This document shows, in pieces, positions 55,851 to 64,000 of a stretch of DNA of 64,000 nucleotides; the stretch's first letter is position 1; each line of letters opens with the position of its first letter. The stretch lies in contig NZ_RRAZ01000018.1 of assembly GCF_003863335.1 (NCBI RefSeq), positions 1 through 64,000 on the forward strand, in the 5' to 3' direction. Origin of the DNA: Falsigemmobacter faecalis. Lineage in GTDB: Bacteria; Pseudomonadota; Alphaproteobacteria; Rhodobacterales; Rhodobacteraceae. Under the pieces are notes generated by a model, which saw only the letters and a list, made by a program, of their open reading frames with translations, did no database searches and was not told the origin of the DNA. The position numbers and the translations under genes were made by a program.

Positions 55851-56191
55851 CAGTCGCGCTCCTTCCCGTCAACATGGTCGGTGCCGGTAAACCCGCGCGA
55901 GGCCAGCATGACGACCAGGAAAAGCGCCGTGGTGGCAAAGCTGATGACGATAGCCGTCAGCACCAGAGCCTGGGGCAGGGGATCGGCATAGGCAGCAGGG
56001 TTCACAAACCAGCCCTTCGGCATGATCGGCGGCGCGCCCATGGTCAGACGGCCGGTCGAGAAGATGAACAGGTTGACCGCATAAGACACCAGGCACAGCC
56101 CCACGATCACCTGAAAGGTGCGCGGGCGCATCATCAGCCAGATGCCGGAGGCGGCGAGTATCCCGATGGCGCAGGACAGCACGAATTCCAT
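55850..56191 (-). CDS. mnhC: Mrp-type antiporter subunit C
   Basis: This 113-residue protein has three helices and NuoK-like features: GILAASGIWLMMRPRTFQVIVGLCLVSYAVNLFIF in part, and ALVLTAIVISFATTALFLVV. The conserved acidic residue of NuoK is partly retained. Stop and start overlap (TGATG) with both neighbours. Length matches MnhC. Confidence 0.93.
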   Translation of the reverse strand: MEFVLSCAIGILAASGIWLMMRPRTFQVIVGLCLVSYAVNLFIFSTGRLTMGAPPIMPKGWFVNPAAYADPLPQALVLTAIVISFATTALFLVVMLASRGFTGTDHVDGKERD

Positions 56192-59091
56192 CAGGCGGTC
56201 TCCTTCCTGGCGTTGGTGTCTTTCTCTGCCTCGCCCGCCTGGTCGCGGCGGCGCGATGACCGCAGCGACTGGTGAGCGATGGCGATCAGCATGAGGACAG
56301 TGGCCCCCATGACCAGCGCGAAGACGCCGGTGTCAAAGATCATAGCCGAAGCGGCAGGCACTTTGCCGATCAGCGGCACATCAATGTAGCGCGCATGGGC
56401 CGTCAGGAAGGGATAGCCAAAGAGCCATGCCCCCACCCCGGCCGCCCCCGCGATCAGCAGACCAAAGCCCATCCAGCGGATCGGCAGCACGGTCAGGCGG
56501 CTTTCCACCCAGCGGACGTTATGGGCGATATATTGCAGCAGGAACGCAATCGCCATGGTGACACCGGCCGAGAAGCCGCCGCCCGGCAGATCGTGGCCCC
56601 GGAAGAAGAAATAGGCCGCCACCAGCATCAGCACCGGGAACATCCAGCGCATGATGAGCGAGGGGATCATCAGATAATCCTTCAGCGCCTCAGCCACGAA
56701 AGGCCCCTGTTGCGAAGGCAGCACAGTGCTTTCCGGCGCAGGCCGGAAGCGGCGCAGCAGCGCATAGACCGTCAGACCCACGATCGCCAGAACGGTGATC
56801 TCACCGAAGGTATCAAAGGCGCGGAAGTCGACCAGGATGACGTTGACGGTATTGGTGCCGCCGCCCTCATAATAGGCGTTGCGAAGGAACCAGTCGCCGA
56901 TATTGGGGATCAGCGGACGGGTCATCAGCGCATAAGAAATCAGCGCCAGCCCGAGGCCCGCAAAAGCGGCAATGATGAAATCGCGGAAGCGGCGGGCCTT
57001 GGCCTGAACCTCTTTGTCCTCAGGGATCTCTTCGTTGCGCTTGGGCAGCCAGCGCAGACCCAGCAGCAGCAGAACTGTGGTGACAATCTCAACCAGAAGC
57101 TGCGTCACCGCCAGATCGGGTGCCGAGAGCCAGGCAAAGGTCACGCAGGTCACCAGACCCGCACCGCCCAGCAGGATCACAGCCGCAAAGCGGTGATATT
57201 TCGCCTGCACCGCCGCCCCCGAGGCGCAGGCCGCCCCGACAATCCACATCAGCGCGAAGGCCGGATTGATGTCATGCATTCGCGGCATGGGCGAGAACTG
57301 CAGCACCCCCCAGAGCGAATAGAGCCCCGCAATGACCGCCATCAGCATGAGTATACGGATCTGCGGTTGCAGCCGCTCGGTGCCCACGCGCTGATAGACC
57401 AGGCGCGGGATCTTCCAGGTGCCTTCCAGCAAAATACGCTCATAGATCTTCTGCGCGCGCAGACGGTGCAGCAGCGGCGGGCCCTCAGGCCCCGCCTCAA
57501 TTGCCTTTGCCGCCAGAAGATAAAGCGCCGCACCGCCGCCAAGCGCAATCACGCTCATCAGAAGGGCGGTGTTAAAGCCGTGCCAGATCGCGATATGCAC
57601 GCCTTCAAAGGCGGGCCCCACGATCGCACCCGCCGCAAGGTTCACCCAGGGCTCCAGCGTCAGAGCAGGCAGCACGCCGATCAGCACCGAGAGAAACACC
57701 AGAAGCTCCACCGGACGGCGCATCCAGTGCGGCGGCTCATGCGGGGTTTTCGGCAGATCGGTGGCCACCGGACCAAAGAAGACCGCATGGACAAGGCGCA
57801 GCGAATAGGCCGCCGAGAAGAGGCTCGCCACCGTTGCAATCACCGGCAAAGCGCTGTCAAAAAGACTGCCGTCATAGCTGGCCAGCGTTTCCGCCAGGAA
57901 CATCTCCTTTGACAGGAACCCGCTTAGCAGGGGCACACCGGCCATCGCCGCCGAGCCAAGGATCGCCAGCGTCGCCGTCACCGGCATCAGCTTTAGCAGG
58001 CCCGAAAGGCGGCGCATGTCGCGGGTGCCGGTCTCATGATCGACGATCCCCGCCATCATAAAGAGCGAGGCCTTGAAAATCGCATGGTTGGCGATATGAA
58101 AAATCGCCGCCGCCAGCGCCAGCGGGCTGCCCATCCCCGCCAGCGCGGTGATAAGGCCCAGATGGCTGATGGTGGAATAGGCCAGCAACCCCTTGAGGTC
58201 ATGGCGGAACAGCCCGATCACCGCGCCAATGGTCAGCGTGGCCATGCCGGTGCCGCAGACCAGCCAGAACCACAGATCGGTGCCACCAAGCGCGGGTTGA
58301 AAGCGGATCAGCAGGAACACACCCGCCTTCACCATGGTCGCGGAATGCAGGAAGCTCGACACCGGGGTCGGCGCGGCCATGGCGCCCGGCAGCCAGAAGT
58401 GGAAGGGGAACTGCGCCGATTTGGTGAAAGCGCCCAGCAAAAACAGCACCAGCGCCACCGGATAAAGCGGATGCGCCGTGATCAGCGCGCCCGAGCCCAG
58501 CACCCGGTCCAGATCATAGCTGCCGACAATCTGCCCGATCACCAGCATACCGACCAGCAGACACAGCCCGCCCGAGCCGGTCACCACCAGCGCCATCCGC
58601 GCCCCGTCCCGCGCCGACTGGTTCTGATACCAATAGCCGATCAGCAGGAAAGAGGTCAGCGAGGTCAGCTCCCAGAAGACCACCAGCATCAGGATATTGC
58701 CCGAGGTCAGAACGCCGACCATGGCCCCGGTAAAGGCCATGAGGAAGGAATAAAACCGCGGCACCGGATCGGTCTTATCAAGATAAAACCGCGCATAAAT
58801 CACCACCAGAATGCCGATAAACAGCACGAGGAAGGTGAAGCTCCAGGAGAACCAGTCGAGCCGGAAGCTGAGGTTCAGCCGAACCGAGGGGACCCATTGC
58901 ACGACAGAGCGCAAAATCCCTTCTTCGGTCAGTGGTGGCATCAGCGCCAGCAGGATCAGAAGACCTGCCCCGAGCGACAACCCCGAACTCCAGGCCGCGG
59001 CACGATGCGCGCTGACATTCAGCGTGGCATTGATCATGGCGGCAAAGAACGGCAGCGCGACGAGGATCAGGATCAGGTTCTGTTCGATCAT
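56191..59091 (-). CDS. mnhA: Mrp-type antiporter, fused subunits A and B
   Basis: This 966-residue protein has MnhA as the NuoL-like first about 500 residues (TSGNILMLVVFWELTSLTSFLLIG, SAQFPFHFWLPGAMAAPTPVSSFLHSATM in part, conserved Glu and Lys). A MnhA C-terminal extension and then the MnhB domain near 830-940 follow (LMLVAAYFFFRGHDLPGGGFSAGV). Fusion of A and B gives the six-subunit layout. It is the first gene of the operon A/B-C-D-E-F-G on the minus strand, most junctions overlapping. It exchanges Na+ or K+ for H+ and supports pH/salt tolerance. Confidence 0.94.
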   Translation of the reverse strand: MIEQNLILILVALPFFAAMINATLNVSAHRAAAWSSGLSLGAGLLILLALMPPLTEEGILRSVVQWVPSVRLNLSFRLDWFSWSFTFLVLFIGILVVIYARFYLDKTDPVPRFYSFLMAFTGAMVGVLTSGNILMLVVFWELTSLTSFLLIGYWYQNQSARDGARMALVVTGSGGLCLLVGMLVIGQIVGSYDLDRVLGSGALITAHPLYPVALVLFLLGAFTKSAQFPFHFWLPGAMAAPTPVSSFLHSATMVKAGVFLLIRFQPALGGTDLWFWLVCGTGMATLTIGAVIGLFRHDLKGLLAYSTISHLGLITALAGMGSPLALAAAIFHIANHAIFKASLFMMAGIVDHETGTRDMRRLSGLLKLMPVTATLAILGSAAMAGVPLLSGFLSKEMFLAETLASYDGSLFDSALPVIATVASLFSAAYSLRLVHAVFFGPVATDLPKTPHEPPHWMRRPVELLVFLSVLIGVLPALTLEPWVNLAAGAIVGPAFEGVHIAIWHGFNTALLMSVIALGGGAALYLLAAKAIEAGPEGPPLLHRLRAQKIYERILLEGTWKIPRLVYQRVGTERLQPQIRILMLMAVIAGLYSLWGVLQFSPMPRMHDINPAFALMWIVGAACASGAAVQAKYHRFAAVILLGGAGLVTCVTFAWLSAPDLAVTQLLVEIVTTVLLLLGLRWLPKRNEEIPEDKEVQAKARRFRDFIIAAFAGLGLALISYALMTRPLIPNIGDWFLRNAYYEGGGTNTVNVILVDFRAFDTFGEITVLAIVGLTVYALLRRFRPAPESTVLPSQQGPFVAEALKDYLMIPSLIMRWMFPVLMLVAAYFFFRGHDLPGGGFSAGVTMAIAFLLQYIAHNVRWVESRLTVLPIRWMGFGLLIAGAAGVGAWLFGYPFLTAHARYIDVPLIGKVPAASAMIFDTGVFALVMGATVLMLIAIAHQSLRSSRRRDQAGEAEKDTNARKETA

Positions 59092-59196
59092 CCGAAGCGG
59101 TCCCTTCCGGTGGTTTGCGGTATCTCAGATCCCGTCGACGGCAAACCGATCCGGATCAGCCGACCCGAAGGGGCAGAACGGGGCGGCGCAACATCA

Positions 59197-59213
59197 AAAA
59201 GGGCCTTGCCCTA
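59197..59213 (-). terminator. Weak hairpin with T5, upstream of the antiporter operon
   Basis: On the minus strand AGGGC-AAG-GCCCT is followed by TTTTTG. The stem is short. It would terminate minus-strand transcription coming from the non-genic side. Confidence 0.4.
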
Positions 59214-60180
59214 AATGAAAGATAACACCCCCGGGACGCAAGGCCTGAGCGGCAGGATTGTTGCGCTTTTCGGCAGGAATTCTTCTGAACTTTCTGTGGG
59301 GTTGAAAGGATTTGTAACGAACCCCCCGTTTTCGTGAGCGTCCCGCGCGCTGCCGCAGGCTGCGGGCCTGCGGTTCCTTCCTAAAGTTGCAGAGATGCAC
59401 TTTCTCTCGCCCGCCTCTTCGCGCTGGCGCCGGCCGCGCTGCGCAGGGGGGCCGCCCATCCGGGGCCCGCGGCACGCCGGGCAGAAAGCCGGGGTCCCGG
59501 GAGCGTCCGGATTGCACGCCGCTCTGGCGCGCCCGAGGCATCTTTGTATGCAGCGCCGTAGGGTCGGCGTGTCCGCCTTCGGGGCCCTGTGCCCTGGGCG
59601 ACTGCCAGCAGCCGTGCAGATCTCTTGCGGGCAAAGGTGTCCCTGTGCTCCGCTGGCAAACTCTGCTTGCCTTGCTATGAGGATCGCATGCGCGGCCCTC
59701 ACATCAAGGCTGACACCGGCGATGCACTGGCGGGTCCCGAAGACGCAGAGCGGCCTCTTTGCGGGTATTGTGGCTGTAAACGCCCACTGAAGGCATCGAT
59801 GCGCCAGGGGGATCGCTGGTCTGCGCTCAATTTCTCCGGGCGAAGGCCGCGTTCGATCTCAGTTCCCCCGAGGCAACGAAACTATACTCTTGGCCCGCTT
59901 ACGGATTTCAACCTCCCTCTGGCCGATCGCCGCCTTCTGTCAGGTCTGAGGGGGAACGTCCCGATGACAGATCGCGACACTTCTGACCATATTCCCATGA
60001 TGCCGGGGGTCAGCATCTGCACCCCGCGCGCCTCCCGGGCATGGGCGCAAACCCGGATGTGCGCTCTCGCGCCCGCCGTTTCCGACACAAGGATCGGGGA
60101 CCATCTGAACATGCGGCACCGCGTTGAAATCCCGCGCAAAACGGCCCCTGGTTTCTGCGGCGGCCCGTGGCTCCATACGC
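59214..60180. other. Non-genic stretch, mostly unassigned
   Basis: The open frames here (both strands) lack recognisable domains and show no consistent codon bias. I read them as chance frames. The plus strand towards 60180 may still belong to the decayed RTX gene, since FCGGPWLHTL at 60155-60180 is loosely nonapeptide-like. I see no promoter, tRNA or IS end. Confidence 0.45.
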
Positions 60181-60198
60181 TCTGTAGGGGCGTTTGCC

Positions 60199-60498
60199 TG
60201 AGGGCAGTGCGGGCGATGCTCTCCTCTGCGGCAGCGTGGAGGCCCCCTTTACTGCGCTGCCGCCGCGCTGACCTGGGCATCGGCCTGCTCCCCCGCCGAT
60301 CTTCGGAGGCCTGGGCAAGGGCACTTTGCACGGTGGCAACGGCAAAGATGGGACGGCGGGCGTTGATCCCCTTCGCGGTGGCGCTGGCGGGGACCGCATC
60401 TTCGGAGCCATGGGCAATCGTGCTTTGCACGACGGAACCGGCGAAGAGGTGAGGACGCACGGCGGGGGCAGGCTGCATGTCTTCGTCAGGCAGATCTG
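60199..60498 (+). pseudogene. Decayed RTX (calcium-binding repeat) protein, C-terminal remnant
   Basis: One plus-strand frame reads EGSAGDALLCGS, then an in-frame stop (60269-60271), then IFGGLGKGTLHGGNGKDG, DPLRGGAGGDRIFGAMGN and RALHDGTGEEVRTHGGGRLHVF, ending VRQI-stop. The GGxGxDxLxGG nonapeptide rhythm is that of RTX proteins, and the close resembles GGAGRDVFVF, but several Asp/Gly positions are lost. There is no start codon and the frame is broken. Function is not expected. The 3' end overlaps the FliM-like gene on the other strand by a few bases. Confidence 0.7.
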
Positions 60499-61430
60499 AG
60501 GGTTGGCGTAGGCCCCGCCGTCGCCTCTGTGTCCGTGGCGCTGATCTCTGCACTCTCCTGTGCTGTGGTGATTTTGATGGCGCGCTGATTGCCCTGACGG
60601 CCGAGGCGGGCAGGGCAGAGGGGATCGCCTTGCGGGCCTGTCAGCGACAGGGAGAGCGGATCACCGGGACCGATCCGCAGAAGGCTGCCGGGCTTCAGCT
60701 CCATGGAAGTGTCGAGTGACAGCTCAATCCGTGCGAGGACCGCCATAATCACCACCTCTGCCTCGCCAAGCTGATGGGTGAACGCCCGGCTCCAGGCGGG
60801 ATCGGTGGCTGGCCGGGCAGAGGGCGCGCTGCGGCCCGCGATGGCCCGGCCCTCGGCGGGAAGACAGAGCAGTGCCGTTCCGGTGCGGCTGGTGCCGGTC
60901 AGGCTGCCGCTGAGACTGAGGCAGCGGTAGGGCTGGTCTTCAAGCAGGAGCGACAGCGGTCGTGCATCCTCAATAAAGGAGGAATAGCGAAAGCCGCCTG
61001 CCCAGGCCAGATCGGGGCTGCTGTCGAGGCCCGTCTCCAGAAACAGCAGCCCGCCATCAATGACGCCTGCACAAAGTGCAGCATCCGTGCGGGTCAGACG
61101 GCGGGGCGCGGCTGAGGCGTCGAGCGGGGCCCCGAGGGTCTGCGCCTCGACCAGTGCAGAGACCAGATCCGGGCTGAGGCAGAGCAGCCCAAGCGCCTGT
61201 CCCGGCCCTTCGAGCACGGCATAAAACGACCGCTCAGGCAGCTTTTCCAGCACTTCGGCCAGCGACAGCCGCTCATCGCGGACATCGTCCGGCGCAAAGG
61301 GCAACCCGGCCAGGTCGCGCGCGGCGCGTGCCAGTCCGATGCGCCACGTGCGGGCCGCCGTTTCCGTTGCCACATCCGCAGGACGCGCTGCGGCCAGTTT
61401 TCGACGCAGAATCTGCGCAGTATCACCCAT
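60486..61430 (-). CDS. FliM/FliN-family (flagellar motor switch-like) protein
   Basis: This 314-residue protein begins MGDTAQILRRKLAAARPA, contains a CheC-like middle domain (VLEGPGQALGLLCLSPDLVSALVE) and a SpoA domain at the C-terminus near 235-290 (LARIELSLDTSMELKPGSLLRI, DPLCPARLGRQGNQRAIKI). It would sit in the flagellar C-ring. No other flagellar genes are in the window, and FliM-like orphan genes are common in Rhodobacterales. The C-terminal tail is short and polar. It may be involved in switching or be vestigial. Confidence 0.83.
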   Translation of the reverse strand: MGDTAQILRRKLAAARPADVATETAARTWRIGLARAARDLAGLPFAPDDVRDERLSLAEVLEKLPERSFYAVLEGPGQALGLLCLSPDLVSALVEAQTLGAPLDASAAPRRLTRTDAALCAGVIDGGLLFLETGLDSSPDLAWAGGFRYSSFIEDARPLSLLLEDQPYRCLSLSGSLTGTSRTGTALLCLPAEGRAIAGRSAPSARPATDPAWSRAFTHQLGEAEVVIMAVLARIELSLDTSMELKPGSLLRIGPGDPLSLSLTGPQGDPLCPARLGRQGNQRAIKITTAQESAEISATDTEATAGPTPTLRSA

Positions 61431-61482
61431 ATGATCCGCTCCTGACTGCCGGCAGTCTCGCAGCGGCGGGTTACGGAAGGGT

Positions 61483-62310
61483 TTACGCGCGCGGTGTGAG
61501 CGACAGCACTTTCAGCGCTTGCGCATGAATCTCGGCATTCGCTGCGGCAATCACCCTCCCGCCCTGATGCGCGGGGCCGCCGGTCCAGTCGGTGACAATG
61601 CCGCCTGCCGCCTCGATCACCGCGATGGGGGCGGCGATGTCATAGGTCTGAAGCCCGGCCTCGACCACCAGATCGATCTGTCCGGCGGCCAGCAGCGCAT
61701 AGGCATAGCAGTCCATACCGTAGCGCAGCAGGCGGCACTGCGTGGCGAGGCGGTGGAAGGCCTCACCCTCTGCGGGCGTGCCGACTTCGGGGAAGGTGGT
61801 GAAAATGATCGCCTCAGAGAGCGGGCGGGGGGCGCGGGTGGCAAGGGCCGCGGTGCCCAGTGGGCCAGTCACTTCGGCAAGGCCGGGTCCGCCGGTAAAC
61901 CGCTCACCAATATAGGGCTGATCAATGATGCCAACGAAAGGGCCCTCAGCATCCGCAAGGGCAATCAGCACGCCCCAGGTCGGGGTGCCGGAGAGAAATC
62001 CGCGTGTGCCGTCAATAGGATCGAGGATCCAGGTCAGACCGCTGCTGCCCTCGGCACGGCCGCGCTCTTCGCCCAAAATCCCGTCATTCGGGCGCAGATC
62101 GGCCAGGATCGCACGCATGGCATCTTCCGCGGCGCGGTCGCCCTCGGTGACAGGGTCAAAGCGGTCGGCCTCTTTGCTGTCGGCGCTCAGGCTGGGTCGG
62201 CGGAACCAGGCAAGGGTCGCGACGCGTGCAGCATCTGCCAGCGCATTCGCGACGGCGAGATGCGCAGTCAGGGCTTCGGGGTTGCGCGTGGTCTTCTCGC
62301 GGTCAGTCAT
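61483..62310 (-). CDS. hisN: Inositol-monophosphatase-family phosphatase, probable histidinol-phosphatase HisN
   Basis: This 275-residue protein has the IMPase metal sites: GEERG (Glu), WILDPIDGTRGFL (Asp and Asp) and YDIAAPIAVIEAAGG (Asp). The TRGF ending of the DPIDGT motif is typical of HisN-type enzymes, which dephosphorylate L-histidinol phosphate, rather than of inositol phosphatases (usually TxNF). No other his genes are adjacent. It is separated from the XRE regulator by 76 bases. HisN is likely but not certain. Confidence 0.78.
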   Translation of the reverse strand: MTDREKTTRNPEALTAHLAVANALADAARVATLAWFRRPSLSADSKEADRFDPVTEGDRAAEDAMRAILADLRPNDGILGEERGRAEGSSGLTWILDPIDGTRGFLSGTPTWGVLIALADAEGPFVGIIDQPYIGERFTGGPGLAEVTGPLGTAALATRAPRPLSEAIIFTTFPEVGTPAEGEAFHRLATQCRLLRYGMDCYAYALLAAGQIDLVVEAGLQTYDIAAPIAVIEAAGGIVTDWTGGPAHQGGRVIAAANAEIHAQALKVLSLTPRA

Positions 62311-62386
62311 GGCAGCACTCCCTGGGCTCGCTCTGCGGCCCGCGCTAGCGCAGCCGCAGGGTCGAGGTCAAGGCTGCCGTCTCTGC

Positions 62387-62749
62387 TCAGGCTGCGCTGG
62401 AATCAGAGAGGACGCGGGCGAGATCAAAAAGCCGGCGGCGCTGGGCTTCGGGAATTGTGTAATAGGCCCGAACCAGTTCCAGTGCTTCTTTATCCCCCAG
62501 CAGGTCGCTGGTCTGTGTCGAGGCGGTGCCGCCATCGAGGCCCTCAAAGAAGAAGCTGACAGGCACATCCATCTCGCGTGCAATGTCAAAAAGACGCGAG
62601 GCACTCACCCGGTTCATCCCGGTTTCATACTTCTGGATCTGCTGGAACTTGATGCCCACGCGGTCAGCAAGCTGCTGCTGGGTCATCCCGACCATCCACC
62701 GCCGGTGCCGGACGCGTTTTCCGACGTGAGCATCCACGGGATGTTTCAT
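62387..62749 (-). CDS. XRE-family helix-turn-helix regulator
   Basis: This 120-residue protein has an HTH domain near 12-66 (RHRRWMVGMTQQQLADRVGIK, QQIQKYETGMNRVSASRLFDIA in part) and a short C-terminal effector/dimerisation part (DLLGDKEALELVRAYYTI). This matches the compact XRE proteins common in Rhodobacterales. The target is unknown. It is followed on the same strand by hisN. The ATG at 62749 has AAGGAG-type sequence upstream. Confidence 0.88.
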   Translation of the reverse strand: MKHPVDAHVGKRVRHRRWMVGMTQQQLADRVGIKFQQIQKYETGMNRVSASRLFDIAREMDVPVSFFFEGLDGGTASTQTSDLLGDKEALELVRAYYTIPEAQRRRLFDLARVLSDSSAA

Positions 62750-63074
62750 TGTTACACTCCTTAACTTCGAGCCTGAACGCGGCGCACTGATACGGGATGG
62801 AAACTACTCCGGAGCCTGATGGTTCCCGCACAAACTCAACCTGACGCCGATTAATTTTTCTAACGCTATATGCTTATGTATGGATTCTTAGTTCGCCCGT
62901 ATGGGTTATTCGCCTTAAGCGGGATAGATTCAATTAAAAACAACGCTCGATACAGAGGGAATACCCCACCTGGCGATAAATTGCTCAAACGCGTTCCCGG
63001 CCTGATCGGACATCTGTCGGTTGACAAGCGCAGGCCGCGCGGCAGACTCGCCGCCGCAGAACGGAGGGTGAGCG
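62750..63074. promoter_or_regulatory. Divergent promoter region between XRE regulator and quinone oxidoreductase
   Basis: These 325 bases contain an AT-rich stretch at about 62850-62945, unusual for this genome, as expected of promoter DNA or regulator binding. No strong dyad stood out. No gene is seen. Confidence 0.4.
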
Positions 63075-64000
63075 ATGCGGGCATTTCAGGTGCAGGATTT
63101 CAAAGGAACCTTCGGGTTAACCGAGGTGCCGCAACCGCAGCCAGGTCCGGGTGAGGTCGCGCTTGCCATCCGCGCCTGTGGGGTGAACTTCGCGGATCTG
63201 CTGCTGACAGAGGGCCGCTACCAGGAAAAGCCGCCGCTGCCCTTCACGCTGGGGATGGAAGTCGCGGGCGTGGTGGAGGCGCTGGGGCCGGGGGTCACCG
63301 GTTTGGCGCCTGGCGACCGGGTGGGGGTCTTCGGGCGGGATGGCGGGCTGGCAGAGGCGGGGGTTTTTCCGGCGGATCGCTGCGTAAAACTGCCTGACTC
63401 CATGGGGTTCGACACGGCGGCGGCCTTTCTGGTGGGCTATGGCACGGCGCATGTTGCGCTTGGCCACCGCGCGCGGCTGCAGCCTGGAGAGACCCTTTTC
63501 GTGACCGGCGCCGCCGGGGGCGCGGGGCTGACGGCGGTGGAGCTGGGCGCGGCTATGGGCGCAAGGGTGATCGCCTCTGCGCGTGGGGGGGAAAAGCTTG
63601 CCCGGGCGAAGTCTTCGGGGGCTGCGCATGTGATCGACAGCGAGGCCCCGGATCTGCGGGCGGCGCTGCGGGATCTGGGCGGAGTGGATGTGGTCTATGA
63701 CACCGTCGGCGGCCCGGCGTTTCACGAGGCGCTGCGCGCCACGCGCCCGGAGGGGCGGTTGATTCCGGTGGGTTTTGCCGGAGGCGAGGTGCCACAGATC
63801 CCGGCAAATCTGTTATTGGTGAAAAACTTAACGGTTCTGGGGGTTTACTGGGGTGGCTATATGAGCTTCAGCCCGCAGGTAATCAAAGAGAGCTTCACCG
63901 AGCTTTTTGCACTTTTTGAGGCGGGGCGGATTACCCCTCATATCAGCCACCACCTTCCGCTGGAGCGGGTGGAGGAGGCGCTGGACCTGGTGCGCAACCG
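63075..64000 (+). CDS. Zinc-free quinone oxidoreductase (MDR superfamily), 3' end outside window
   Basis: The protein begins MRAFQVQDFKGTFGLTEVPQ. It has the GroES-like domain (VNFADLLLTEGRYQEKPPLP, GMEVAGVVEALGPGV) and the NAD(P)H Rossmann motif FVTGAAGGAGLTAVELGAAMGA near 142-163. Substrate-domain parts VDVVYDTVGGPAF and VGFAGGEVPQIPANLLLVKN are typical of zinc-free quinone oxidoreductases. About 308 residues are visible; the end is outside the window. The ATG at 63075 follows GGAGGG. It is divergent from the XRE regulator. Confidence 0.9.
   Translation, partial: MRAFQVQDFKGTFGLTEVPQPQPGPGEVALAIRACGVNFADLLLTEGRYQEKPPLPFTLGMEVAGVVEALGPGVTGLAPGDRVGVFGRDGGLAEAGVFPADRCVKLPDSMGFDTAAAFLVGYGTAHVALGHRARLQPGETLFVTGAAGGAGLTAVELGAAMGARVIASARGGEKLARAKSSGAAHVIDSEAPDLRAALRDLGGVDVVYDTVGGPAFHEALRATRPEGRLIPVGFAGGEVPQIPANLLLVKNLTVLGVYWGGYMSFSPQVIKESFTELFALFEAGRITPHISHHLPLERVEEALDLVRN

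Noticed and set aside
59589-60452. A 287-residue plus-strand frame and a 223-residue minus-strand frame (59882-60553)
   Set aside because: Neither has a domain, a signal or a sensible start context. The RTX-like repeats run in a third frame, so these are chance frames in decayed DNA.

Overview
The window is chromosomal DNA of an alphaproteobacterium of the order Rhodobacterales (Rhodobacter/Paracoccus-like). This rests on its GC-rich codon use, a B12-dependent methionine synthase split into two genes, a phaZ-phaC-phaP-phaR polyhydroxybutyrate locus, a TrcR (DUF1013) gene, an orphan FliM-like gene and an extragenic repeat in three copies. I cannot name the genus. Most of the window is ordinary core genome; the accessory parts are the first 6 kb and a decayed stretch near 59.2-60.5 kb.

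Region 1 (1-6.4 kb) is a mobile-element scrapyard. An IS66 element on the minus strand has a disrupted tnpC. It appears to have jumped into the tail of a second, oppositely oriented IS66. An intact IS1182-type element and the tail of an integrase-core transposase follow, then an AT-rich glycosyltransferase gene on its own. A tRNA-Ser(UGA) closes the region with its 3' end facing it.

Region 2 (6.5-23.5 kb) holds the split metH pair (methionine synthesis) and a short-chain dehydrogenase. The transcription/translation block secE-nusG-rplK-rplA-rplJ-rplL-rpoB-rpoC follows, with an L10-type leader and a strong terminator after rpoC.

Region 3 (23.5-33.2 kb) has a VanZ-like membrane protein, a two-gene unit of a cysteine-free molybdopterin-fold exported protein plus a hybrid histidine kinase, and a DEAD-box helicase with a basic repeat tail. 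A gamma-glutamylation polyamine-catabolism cluster (glutamine synthetase-like, glutamine amidotransferase, FAD oxidoreductase) completes it.

Region 4 (33.2-43.4 kb) is the PHB locus (repressor phaR, phasin phaP, synthase phaC, divergent depolymerase phaZ), two alpha/beta hydrolases, an outer-membrane MetA-pathway-type protein, thrS and a cold-shock gene. Candidate PhaR operators of the CTGC-N3-GCAG type lie in the locus.

Region 5 (43.4-52.5 kb) has RNase T2 (with an active-site Glu-to-Gln change), trcR, the dnaX-ybaB-recR DNA replication/repair cluster, a zinc metallopeptidase, a small tyrosine-phosphatase-like protein, a hotdog thioesterase and a fused secDF.

Region 6 (52.5-64 kb) contains a six-gene Mrp-type Na+/H+ antiporter operon with fused A/B subunits. 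About 1.3 kb of non-genic DNA follows, ending in a decayed RTX (calcium-binding nonapeptide repeat) gene. The window closes with a FliM-like protein, a HisN-type phosphatase, an XRE regulator and a quinone oxidoreductase cut by the window edge.
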